Below the pieces are notes generated by a model. That model did not search any database, was not told the DNA's origin, and worked only from the letters and a program-made list of their open reading frames with translations. Of a stretch of DNA of 64,000 bases, positions 1-7,005 are shown in pieces. The stretch's first letter is position 1, and the number at the start of each line of letters is the position of its first letter. The DNA is from Streptomyces sp. NBC_00708. GTDB taxonomy: Bacteria; Actinomycetota; Actinomycetes; Streptomycetales; Streptomycetaceae. The position numbers and the translations under genes are program-made. The DNA is taken from NCBI GenBank assembly GCA_036226585.1, contig CP108997.1, positions 5,642,001 to 5,706,000 of the forward strand, given 5' to 3'.

Positions 1-1
1 G

Positions 2-1237
2 TTCGGCCCGGCCTTCGCGGCCGACCCGCAGGGCCACTACCGCGCCCTGCGCGAGCACGGTTCGCTCGCCCCGGTGCGGATCGCGCCCGGCATCGAGGCG
101 ATGCTCGTCACCGACTACCAGGCCGCCATCGACCTGCTCCGCGACACCCACACCTTCAGCAAGGACCCCCGCGCCTGGCAGGCCACCGTCCCGCCGGACT
201 CCCCGGTGCTGCCCGTGCTCGGCCACCGCCCCACCGCGCTGTTCAGCGACGGCGCGGTGCACGCCCGCTACCGGGAGGCCATCAACGACAGCCTGGCGCT
301 GATCGAACCGCACGTCCTGCGCGCCGAGGTCGCCCGCGTCGCCCGCCAGCTCATCGGCCGGTTCGCCGCCACCGGAAGCGGCGACCTCATCGCCCAGTAC
401 GCCCGCCGGCTCCCGATGCACATCTTCGTCACCTGGTTCGGCGCCGACCCCAAGGACGGCGACCGCATCGTCGACGGAATCGCCGGGATGATGAACTCGG
501 CGGCGGACGCCGCCGCCGCGTACGCCGACCTCGTCGACGTCGTCACCCGCCTGGTCGCCGACCGGCGCGCCCGGCCCCGCCGGGACCTGACCTCGTACTT
601 CCTCGCCCACCCGGCCGGCCTCGACAACGACGAGACGGTGCGTCAGATCACCCTCGTCATGAGCGCGGGCAACGACCCGATGACCAACCTCATCGGCAAC
701 GCCATCCTCCACATGCTCACGGACGAGCGGTACGCGGGATCCCTGCACGGCGGCGCGATGACCGCCCACGAGGCCATCAACGAGGTGCTGTGGCGGGACC
801 CGCCGCTCGCCAACCTCGCGGCCCACTACCCGCGCCACGACACCGAGTTCCACGGCGTCCGGCTGCGCGCCGGACAACTCGTCCTGGTCTCCTACGCCGC
901 CGCCAACTCCCAGTCCGCGCCGCCCGCCTCCGACGACGGGGTACGGTCCGGGGCCAGCGCCCACCTCGCCTGGTCGGCGGGTCCCCACCGCTGCCCCGCC
1001 AAGCAGCCGGCCCTGCTCATCGCGATGACCGCCATCGAGCAGCTCACCAGCCTCCTGTGCGACGCGGAACTCGCCGTACCGGCCGGTGAACTGCTGTGGC
1101 GGCCGGGCCCCTTCCACCGCGCGCTCGCGCACCTGCCCATCCGCTTCACCCCGCTGGACGCCACCGTCGCCCCGAGCCGGCCCGTCACCGTCGCCGATCC
1201 CTCGGACGTGCTTCCGGCGGGGGCGATCGATTCCTGA
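2..1237 (+). CDS. Cytochrome P450, conservon (CYP157-like) type, 5' truncated by window
   Basis: The reading frame is open from base 2, so the start lies before the window; the GTG at 74 is internal. The C-terminal half has the haem-binding region with the Cys ligand at codon 992-994 in the context AGPHRCPAK. The I-helix region reads SAGNDPMTN. At the K-helix, where P450s normally carry EXXR, it reads EVLW (codons 782-793), so the Arg is missing. Loss of EXXR is described for the CYP157 family of Streptomyces, whose members sit at the ends of conservons (cvnA-D plus P450). I infer that a conservon lies just upstream, outside the window. The reaction is unknown; electrons would come from a ferredoxin. 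Confident as a P450, fairly confident as CYP157-like. Confidence 0.9.
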   Translation, partial: FGPAFAADPQGHYRALREHGSLAPVRIAPGIEAMLVTDYQAAIDLLRDTHTFSKDPRAWQATVPPDSPVLPVLGHRPTALFSDGAVHARYREAINDSLALIEPHVLRAEVARVARQLIGRFAATGSGDLIAQYARRLPMHIFVTWFGADPKDGDRIVDGIAGMMNSAADAAAAYADLVDVVTRLVADRRARPRRDLTSYFLAHPAGLDNDETVRQITLVMSAGNDPMTNLIGNAILHMLTDERYAGSLHGGAMTAHEAINEVLWRDPPLANLAAHYPRHDTEFHGVRLRAGQLVLVSYAAANSQSAPPASDDGVRSGASAHLAWSAGPHRCPAKQPALLIAMTAIEQLTSLLCDAELAVPAGELLWRPGPFHRALAHLPIRFTPLDATVAPSRPVTVADPSDVLPAGAIDS

Positions 1238-1341
1238 GCCGTGTCGCTCGTAGGCCGAACGGGTGAGGCGGGGGACAATCGCCCGATGAACAGTGAGCGC
1301 AGCCGGCACAACGCCGACCGATGTGCGGACGGGGTGGTCCG

Positions 1342-1737
1342 GTGAGCAGGTACGACAGGTACGACGTCACCGACGAGCAGTGGGAGGGGCTGGCCCAGGT
1401 CGTACCGCTGCGCAGCCGCAACGAGTGGCCGTCCCGGGTGGACCACCGCACGGTCCAGGACGAGCCGGAGGCCGAGCAGCGGCGCATGGTGGTGCTGCGG
1501 GTCCAGGTGTTCGCCGACGCCCGCGAGGTCGCCGAATACCTGGTGGCGCAGGTTCCGGTGCTGCTCGACCTGACCGGCGCGGAGAGCGATGTGGCCAAGC
1601 GCATCCTGGACTTCACCAGCGGAGTCGTCTTCGGCCTCGGCAGCGGGATGCACCGGGTGGACCGCAACGTCTTCCTGCTGTCGCCCGTCGGCATGGAGGT
1701 CGAGGGCGTCACGGCGGCCGGTGTCCCCGGAGCGTAG
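1342..1737 (+). CDS. SepF-like cell division protein
   Basis: 131 aa starting at GTG 1342, preceded by the G-rich stretch at 1331-1337; an in-frame ATG at 1321 would add seven residues but has no better ribosome site. The protein has an N-terminal linker (RYDRYDVTDEQW) followed by the SepF/DUF552 fold, with the typical region EAEQRRMVVLRVQVFADAR and ending in LDFTSGVVFGLGSGMHRV and VFLLSPVGMEV. SepF binds FtsZ and membrane at the division site. Streptomyces encode several paralogues; this short one, away from the ftsZ cluster, resembles the accessory SepF-like (Sfl) proteins rather than the core SepF. It is followed after 7 bases by the pyrophosphohydrolase gene and is probably cotranscribed with it. 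Confidence 0.85.
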   Translation: MSRYDRYDVTDEQWEGLAQVVPLRSRNEWPSRVDHRTVQDEPEAEQRRMVVLRVQVFADAREVAEYLVAQVPVLLDLTGAESDVAKRILDFTSGVVFGLGSGMHRVDRNVFLLSPVGMEVEGVTAAGVPGA

Positions 1738-1744
1738 GACTCCG

Positions 1745-2140
1745 GTGAGCGAACTCGACGTACGGGTCCTCCAGCAACGGCTGGCCGACTTCGCGGCCGC
1801 CCGCGACTGGGGGCCGTACCACACCCCGAAGAACCTGGCATCGGCGCTGAGCGTGGAGGCCGCCGAACTCCTGGAGATCTTCCAGTGGCTGACGCCCGAG
1901 CAGTCGGCGCGGGTCATGGAGGACCCGGCGACGGCGCCCAGGGTGGCCGACGAGGTCGCGGACGTGCTCGCGTATCTGCTCCAGTTCTGCGAAGTACTGG
2001 GGATCGACGTGCTGGCCGCCCTCGCGGCCAAGATCGAACGCAACGCATCGCGCTTCCCGGTCCCGGAATCCGCCCCGGGCCCCGTGCCGGGACCGGTCCA
2101 CGGATCAACGGACACCCAAGATCGTCACTCTTCGGAGTGA
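1745..2140 (+). CDS. MazG-like nucleotide pyrophosphohydrolase
   Basis: 131 aa from GTG 1745 (VSELDVRVLQQRL). It is an all-alpha NTP pyrophosphatase of the MazG/RS21-C6 type: the metal-binding signature is visible as EAAELLEIFQW and, 26 residues on, DEVADVLAYLLQF. Such enzymes hydrolyse non-canonical or excess dNTPs to the monophosphate and PPi. Length matches the single-domain family (about 100-130 aa); the last 30 residues are a Pro-rich tail of no obvious function. A longer reading frame reaches back to 1589, but that part is the overlapping sepF-like gene in another frame, which is why I use the GTG. Confidence 0.85.
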   Translation: MSELDVRVLQQRLADFAAARDWGPYHTPKNLASALSVEAAELLEIFQWLTPEQSARVMEDPATAPRVADEVADVLAYLLQFCEVLGIDVLAALAAKIERNASRFPVPESAPGPVPGPVHGSTDTQDRHSSE

Positions 2141-2145
2141 TCGAC

Positions 2146-2223
2146 TTGTCCACACTCGATCGAGTGTCCACAGATTTCCGAAATCCTCTGGCGTTTCGGT
2201 GCGGACGCCCTCACTGTGGGTAA
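2146..2223. promoter_or_regulatory. Cluster of DnaA-box-like 9-mers and a 16-bp palindrome
   Basis: TTGTCCACA at 2146-2154, GTGTCCACA at 2164-2172 (same orientation, 18 bp apart) and TTACCCACA on the minus strand at 2215-2223. The first matches the Streptomyces DnaA box preference exactly. Between and overlapping the first two lies the perfect palindrome ACACTCGATCGAGTGT (2152-2167), which could instead be a repressor operator. The site precedes the gene at 2267. Confidence 0.45.
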
Positions 2224-2266
2224 TGAACGTGGTGAGCGGGTTTTCGCGGTCGAACGGGGGCAATCG

Positions 2267-2803
2267 ATGGAAGCGGAGCGGCTGGTAACGGTCATCAGGC
2301 AGGCGCTGGCGGAGAGCCGGGGCACACCGGACATCATCGCCGAGGCCTGGCAGGCGCAGGCCCTCGCCCAGGCGGTCGGCAGCCGGCTGGCCGCGGGCGG
2401 ACCCAAGGAATTACGAGCCGAGGCGCGCGCCCTGAGCGAGATCGGCGGCAGGAGCAGCGGCGCGCTCGACCACCCGGCAGCCCGTGCGGGGGTCGCCCGC
2501 GCGGCACGGCTGACCGAGGTGGCGGATCCCCGCGCGGCCCTGACGGGCCTGGCCGCGTTGCTCGGGGAGGTCGGCATGGCCCTGGTCGGGGTGGCCTGCG
2601 AGACGGATGAACAGAGCCTGTACTGGCAGTGCATGGAGGCGATCGACGCCGCGGACGAGTCCACGGACCGGGTGCGCGGCATGCTCCGCCTGCTCGACGA
2701 GCGGGAGCGCGAGCGGCGCCAGGACCTGGAGCGCGGCCGGGAGCGGGACGGCCCGCACGGGGTGCTGCACGGCCCGGTCGGCCCGGTCACCGGGATCCAG
2801 TGA
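2267..2803 (+). CDS. Conserved Streptomyces protein (DUF6099-like) with a TTA codon
   Basis: 178 aa from ATG 2267, which has the ribosome site GGGGG at 2255-2260; an upstream in-frame GTG at 2216 lacks one. The protein looks all-helical and soluble, with no signal peptide or membrane segment; it begins MEAERLVTVIRQAL and ends in a charged Arg/Glu-rich helix (ERERERRQDLERGRER). I associate it with the uncharacterised family DUF6099, known only in streptomycetes; the function is unknown. Codon 49 (2411-2413) is TTA, the leucine codon read only by the bldA tRNA, so translation should be developmentally dependent. DnaA-box-like sites lie 45-120 bases upstream. Confidence 0.75.
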   Translation: MEAERLVTVIRQALAESRGTPDIIAEAWQAQALAQAVGSRLAAGGPKELRAEARALSEIGGRSSGALDHPAARAGVARAARLTEVADPRAALTGLAALLGEVGMALVGVACETDEQSLYWQCMEAIDAADESTDRVRGMLRLLDERERERRQDLERGRERDGPHGVLHGPVGPVTGIQ

Positions 2804-2897
2804 CCGGCGTCCACCAACCGGTCCGAGTCCCGGACGCGGCGGCGTGCGGAAGGGGCCGGAGAGGGGTGAGCGGCGCGCGCGGGTGCAGGATGGAGGT

Positions 2898-3821
2898 ATG
2901 GATCTTCGCATCTTCACCGAGCCCCAGCAGGGGGCGAGCTACAACACCCTTCTCACCGTCGCCAAGGCCACCGAGGACCTCGGCTTCGACGCCTTCTACC
3001 GGTCCGACCACTATCTGCGCATGGGGCAGGGCGACGGACTGCCCGGCCCGACGGACGCCTGGATCACGCTGGCCGGACTGGCCCGCGAGACCAAGCGCAT
3101 CCGCCTCGGCACGCTGATGACGGCGGGTACGTTCCGGCTCCCCGGCGTCCTCGCCATCCAGGTGGCGCAGGTCGACCAGATGTCCGGCGGCCGGGTGGAA
3201 CTGGGCCTGGGCGCGGGCTGGTTCGAGGAGGAGCACAAGGCATACGGCATCCCGTTCCCGAAGGAGAAGTTCGGCCGCCTGGAGGAGCAGCTCGCGATCG
3301 TCACCGGGCTGTGGGCGACCGAGGTCGGCAAGACGTTCAGCTACGACGGCACGTACTACCGGCTCACGGACTCGCCCGCCCTGCCCAAGCCGGCCCAGTC
3401 CAGGATCCCGGTGCTGATCGGCGGACACGGCGCGAAGCGCACCCCGCGCCTCGCCGCCCAGTACGCCGACGAGTTCAATATCCCGTTCGCCTCGCTGGAG
3501 GACAGCGAGAAGCAGTTCGGCCGGGTCCGGGAGGCGGCCGTGGCGGCGGGCCGCAAGCCGGACGACCTGGTGTACTCCAACGCGCTGGTCGTCTGCGTCG
3601 GCCGGGACGACGCGGAGGTCGCGCGCCGGGCCGCCGTCATCGGCCGTGATGTGGCCGAGCTGAAGGCCAACGGGCTCGCGGGCTCGCCCGCCGAGGTGGT
3701 CGACAAGATCGGCCGGTACGCGGCGATCGGCGCGTCGCGGATCTACCTCCAGGTGCTCGACCTCGGTGACCTGGACCACCTGGAGCTGATCTCGTCCCAG
3801 GTCCAGTCCCAGCTGGGCTGA
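2898..3821 (+). CDS. LLM-class F420-dependent oxidoreductase
   Basis: 307 aa from ATG 2898, preceded by overlapping AGGA and GGAGG (2887-2896). It is a luciferase-like monooxygenase-fold TIM barrel: early strand MDLRIFTEPQ, the motif RLGTLMTAGTFRLPGVLA, then GGRVELGLGAGWFEEEHKAYGIPFP, which is typical of F420-dependent family members, and IPVLIGGHGAKRTPRLAAQYADEFN near residue 180. F420 is common in actinobacteria. Substrate is not predictable. It is separated by 13 bases from the homocysteine methyltransferase gene, so both may be cotranscribed, without an obvious metabolic link. Confidence 0.88.
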   Translation: MDLRIFTEPQQGASYNTLLTVAKATEDLGFDAFYRSDHYLRMGQGDGLPGPTDAWITLAGLARETKRIRLGTLMTAGTFRLPGVLAIQVAQVDQMSGGRVELGLGAGWFEEEHKAYGIPFPKEKFGRLEEQLAIVTGLWATEVGKTFSYDGTYYRLTDSPALPKPAQSRIPVLIGGHGAKRTPRLAAQYADEFNIPFASLEDSEKQFGRVREAAVAAGRKPDDLVYSNALVVCVGRDDAEVARRAAVIGRDVAELKANGLAGSPAEVVDKIGRYAAIGASRIYLQVLDLGDLDHLELISSQVQSQLG

Positions 3822-3834
3822 GAACGGAGTCGCG

Positions 3835-4755
3835 ATGACACCTGGGCCCGGCCGCTCCCTCGCCGCCGCGCTCGCCGAGGGCATGGTCCTCCTCGACGGC
3901 GGGCTCTCCAACCAGTTGGAGGCGCAGGGCTGCGATCTGTCCGACGCGCTGTGGTCCGCCCGGCTGCTCGCCGACGGGCCCGGACAGATCGAGGCGGCCC
4001 ACACGGCGTACGTGCGGGCGGGTGCCCAGGTGCTCATCACGGCCGGCTATCAGGCGAGCTTCGAGGGGTTCGCGCGGCGCGGGATCGGACGGGAGGCGGC
4101 GGCCGGGCTCTTCGCCCGCAGTGTGGAGCTGGCCCGGCGGGCGGCCGGCACGGTGGAGCGGGACGTCTGGGTGGCGGCCTCGGTCGGCCCGTACGGAGCG
4201 GTGACGGCGGACGGGGCGGAGTACCGGGGCCGGTACGGGCTCACCGTGGGGGAGCTGGAGCGCTTCCACCGCCCGAGGATCGCGGCGCTGGCCGCCGCCG
4301 CGCCGGACGCGCTGGCCCTGGAGACGGTGCCCGACATGGACGAGGCGCGGGCGCTGCTGCGGGTGGCGGGGGAGTACGGGCTGCCGGTCTGGCTCTCCTA
4401 CACCGTGGCCGACGGCAGGACCCGCGCCGGGCAGCCGCTGGACGAGGCGTTCGGCCTGGCGCGGGAGCACGACGAGGTGATCGCGGTCGGCGTGAACTGC
4501 TGCGACCCGGCCGAGGTGGAGTCCGCCGTGCGGGCGGCGGCGGAGGCGGCCGGGAAGCCGGTGGTGGCCTACCCGAACAGCGGCGAGCACTGGGACGCCG
4601 CGTCCGGCGGCTGGACGGGGGACGCCACGTTCGACCCCGGGCGGGCGGCCCGCTGGCAGCAGGCCGGCGCCCGACTGATCGGCGGCTGCTGCCGGGTCGG
4701 CCCGGAGCAGATCGCACGGCTGGCGGCGGCGGGAGGCGGCCAGGGGGCCGGGTGA
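3835..4755 (+). CDS. mmuM: Homocysteine S-methyltransferase
   Basis: 306 aa. The enzyme transfers a methyl group from S-methylmethionine (or S-adenosylmethionine) to homocysteine to give methionine. The start LLDGGLSNQLEAQG is the typical N-terminal strand; the zinc ligands are the Cys in VGVNCCDP (about residue 222) and the pair in IGGCCRVGP near residue 287. ETVPDMDEA and YPNSGEHWD are also family signatures. The length agrees with cobalamin-independent MmuM enzymes (about 310 aa). ATG 3835 follows the sequence GAACGGAG, a good ribosome site. Confidence 0.9.
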   Translation: MTPGPGRSLAAALAEGMVLLDGGLSNQLEAQGCDLSDALWSARLLADGPGQIEAAHTAYVRAGAQVLITAGYQASFEGFARRGIGREAAAGLFARSVELARRAAGTVERDVWVAASVGPYGAVTADGAEYRGRYGLTVGELERFHRPRIAALAAAAPDALALETVPDMDEARALLRVAGEYGLPVWLSYTVADGRTRAGQPLDEAFGLAREHDEVIAVGVNCCDPAEVESAVRAAAEAAGKPVVAYPNSGEHWDAASGGWTGDATFDPGRAARWQQAGARLIGGCCRVGPEQIARLAAAGGGQGAG

Positions 4756-4798
4756 CGCGGCGGGCGCCTCACTCGGAACGACCACCGGAGCGGGTGGG

Positions 4799-5296
4799 TT
4801 ACGAGGTGGCCGGGGAGCGCGGTGCCGCCGGGTCCGGCTCGGCGAGGTGGGCGTCCATGGCGGCGTTCAGATCGCTCATGAACCGTTCGAACTGTTCCAG
4901 GAGCTGTGGCGGATAGGGGGTCATCGCGGCATCGAGCCGGCCGGCCAGCGGGCCGAAGAACTCGTCCGCCCGCTCCTGGATGTGCCCACTGCTGCGCAGG
5001 GTGACGACGCGCCGGTCGGAGTGTTCGCGGGTGCGGGTGATGTGCCCGGCCGCTTCGAGGCGGTTCAGGAGCGCGGTGGTGGCGCCCGTGGACAGGGAGA
5101 TGCGCTCGCTCAGCCGGGCCGGTGACAGCGGGGTCCCGCGTTCTTCGGCGGCGGCGATTTCCAGCACCGCGGTCGCGTCGGTGGAGTGCAGGCCGAGCCA
5201 CGCCGCGAAGCGCCGGCTCAGTTCGGCGTAGTGGCCGCCATAGATCCGCAGTCCTTCCATCAACCGCTCACTCCGCGCCGCGCCGCCGTTGCCCAT
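4799..5296 (-). CDS. MarR-family transcriptional regulator
   Basis: 165 aa from ATG at 5296, chosen because GGAGGAAG lies two bases in front of it; a longer frame to 5380 has no ribosome site and would enter the promoter. Winged helix with LSPARLSERISLSTGATTALLNRLEAAGHITR as recognition segment and the DRR wing (HSDRRVVTL), both characteristic of MarR. It is divergent from the efflux MFS gene at 5424, the usual arrangement of a repressor and its target. The pseudo-palindrome at 5382-5398 over the MFS promoter is the likely operator. The ligand is unknown. Confidence 0.88.
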   Translation of the reverse strand: MGNGGAARSERLMEGLRIYGGHYAELSRRFAAWLGLHSTDATAVLEIAAAEERGTPLSPARLSERISLSTGATTALLNRLEAAGHITRTREHSDRRVVTLRSSGHIQERADEFFGPLAGRLDAAMTPYPPQLLEQFERFMSDLNAAMDAHLAEPDPAAPRSPATS

Positions 5297-5359
5297 CGCT
5301 TCCTCCACAGGGCCTGCCACCTCGTCCCGCCTGCCGGGCGTCCTCACGGGCGGCCCGCT

Positions 5360-5398
5360 TTGACAACCTACCTCTCCCACTTTACCTTCATGATGTAA
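5360..5398 (+). promoter_or_regulatory. Promoter of MFS gene with overlapping MarR-type operator
   Basis: -35 TTGACA (5360-5365), 17-bp spacer, -10 TACCTT (5383-5388). The imperfect dyad TTACCTTCATGATGTAA (5382-5398) covers the -10, where binding of the divergent MarR protein would block transcription. Confidence 0.6.
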
Positions 5399-5423
5399 CT
5401 ACTTCACCATGGAGGTATCTGGC

Positions 5424-6926
5424 GTGCGTGACCCCTCCTGCACCCCTGACGAGACGACCGGAACCTACCGATGGCGGTGGCTGATCCTGGCGGTGATGAT
5501 CGTCGCGGAGATCATGGATCTGCTGGACGCCTCGATCGTCAATGTCGCCGGACCGGACCTGGAGAAGTCCCTCGGTGCCGGCTCCGTCGGACTTCAGTGG
5601 GTGATCGGCGGCTACGCCCTCACCCTGGGCGCCGGCCTCGTGCTCGGCGGCCGGCTCGGCGACCGCTACGGCCGGCGCCGGATGTTCCTGATCGGCCTGG
5701 CCGCCTTCACCGCGAGCTCGCTGCTGTGTGCGATCGCGCCCAACATCGAGTCGCTGATCGCCTTCCGTCTGCTGCAGGGCACCGCCGGAGCGATGCTGCT
5801 GCCCCAGGGTCTGGGCCTGCTGCGGGAGAACTTCTCCGGTCCCGAGCTCACCAAGGTCTTCGCGATCTTCGGGCCCGTCCTCGGTCTGGGCGGCATCATC
5901 GGACCGGTCCTGGGCGGCTTCCTCATCGAGGGAGACTTCTTCGGTCTCGGCTGGCGCTCGGTGTTCCTGGTCAACCTGCCCATCGGCATCGCGGCACTGA
6001 TCGTCGCCGCGAAGTTCGTGCCCCGGAAGCCGGGCGACCGCACCGTACGGGTCGACATGACCGGCGCCGCCCTGGTCGTGGCCTCCTGCGCCCTGCTGGT
6101 GCTGCCGCTCAACCAGGGGCAGGAGAACGGCTGGCCGCTGTGGACATGGCTGTCCATGGCCGCCTCGGCCATCGGGTTCGCCCTCTTCGCCCTCCAGCAG
6201 CGCCGCACGGCCGCCGCGGGCCGCGAGCCGCTGGTGACCCCGGGCCTGCTGCGCAAGCCGGCCTTCACCGTCGGACTCGGCGGCATCGCCCTGTTCTTCG
6301 GCGGGCTCGTCGGCACCCAGCTCGTGCTGACCCTGTTCCTCCAGATCGGCCACCACTTCACCGCCGGTGAGGCGGGACTGGGCAACCTGCCCCTCGCGGT
6401 GGGCACCGCGATCGGCGGCGCGGTCAGCGGCGCGTTCCTCGCGGACCGGATCGGCCGCAAGGTCCTTCAGATCGGACCGCTGGTCCAACTGGCCGGCGCG
6501 GCGGTGCTGTGGTTCGAGCTCGACGGCCTCGACGCCACCTCGTTCTCGATCTGGGACATCGCTCCCGGCGTGGTGGTGGCGGGCATCGGCGCCGGCATGG
6601 TCATCGCCGCCCTGTTCAGCTTCATCCTGGCCGCGGTCGACGACGACGAGATCGGATCCGCCTCCGGTGTCCTGTCGGCGGTCCAGGCGGTCGGCGGCTC
6701 CATCGGCGTCGCGGTCTTCGGGTCGGTCTTCTTCGCTCGGGCCGAGGCCGGTGACTTCACCGGCGGCTTCCACCACGCGCTGATCGTCCAGGCGTGCCTG
6801 CTGGTGGCCTTCTTCGCGATCACCTTCCTCCTGCCCAGGAAGGGCCGCCCCGAGGACGAGCAGCACGGCATCGCCCCCGGGGAGACTGCCGACGACCCGG
6901 GCACCGGGCAGCACGTCGCCGTGTGA
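5424..6926 (+). CDS. MFS drug/proton antiporter, DHA2 (14-TM) family
   Basis: 500 aa from GTG 5424, which has GGAGG at 5411-5415 eight bases upstream; an ATG at 5409 is too close to the promoter and has no ribosome site. Motif LGGRLGDRYGRRRMFLIG (motif A) follows TM2, TM1 carries MDLLDASIVNVAGPDL (the D..IVNVA signature of 14-TM multidrug exporters), and motif C is present as GPVLGLGGIIGPVLGG. Expected in the cytoplasmic membrane, exporting hydrophobic compounds against protons. The last 25 residues are acidic and cytoplasmic. Regulated by the divergent MarR gene. Confidence 0.9.
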   Translation: MRDPSCTPDETTGTYRWRWLILAVMIVAEIMDLLDASIVNVAGPDLEKSLGAGSVGLQWVIGGYALTLGAGLVLGGRLGDRYGRRRMFLIGLAAFTASSLLCAIAPNIESLIAFRLLQGTAGAMLLPQGLGLLRENFSGPELTKVFAIFGPVLGLGGIIGPVLGGFLIEGDFFGLGWRSVFLVNLPIGIAALIVAAKFVPRKPGDRTVRVDMTGAALVVASCALLVLPLNQGQENGWPLWTWLSMAASAIGFALFALQQRRTAAAGREPLVTPGLLRKPAFTVGLGGIALFFGGLVGTQLVLTLFLQIGHHFTAGEAGLGNLPLAVGTAIGGAVSGAFLADRIGRKVLQIGPLVQLAGAAVLWFELDGLDATSFSIWDIAPGVVVAGIGAGMVIAALFSFILAAVDDDEIGSASGVLSAVQAVGGSIGVAVFGSVFFARAEAGDFTGGFHHALIVQACLLVAFFAITFLLPRKGRPEDEQHGIAPGETADDPGTGQHVAV

Positions 6927-7005
6927 AACACAGACAGGGGAGCGCCCGCGGAAGCACCGGGAAATTGCCTGGTGGGGGGAGAGCCCGCGGATCATACTCA
7001 AACGT

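Noticed and set aside
6946..6975. Terminator between the MFS gene and hen1
   Set aside because: CACCGG / CCTGGTG can pair only imperfectly and there is no T tract; too weak to list.
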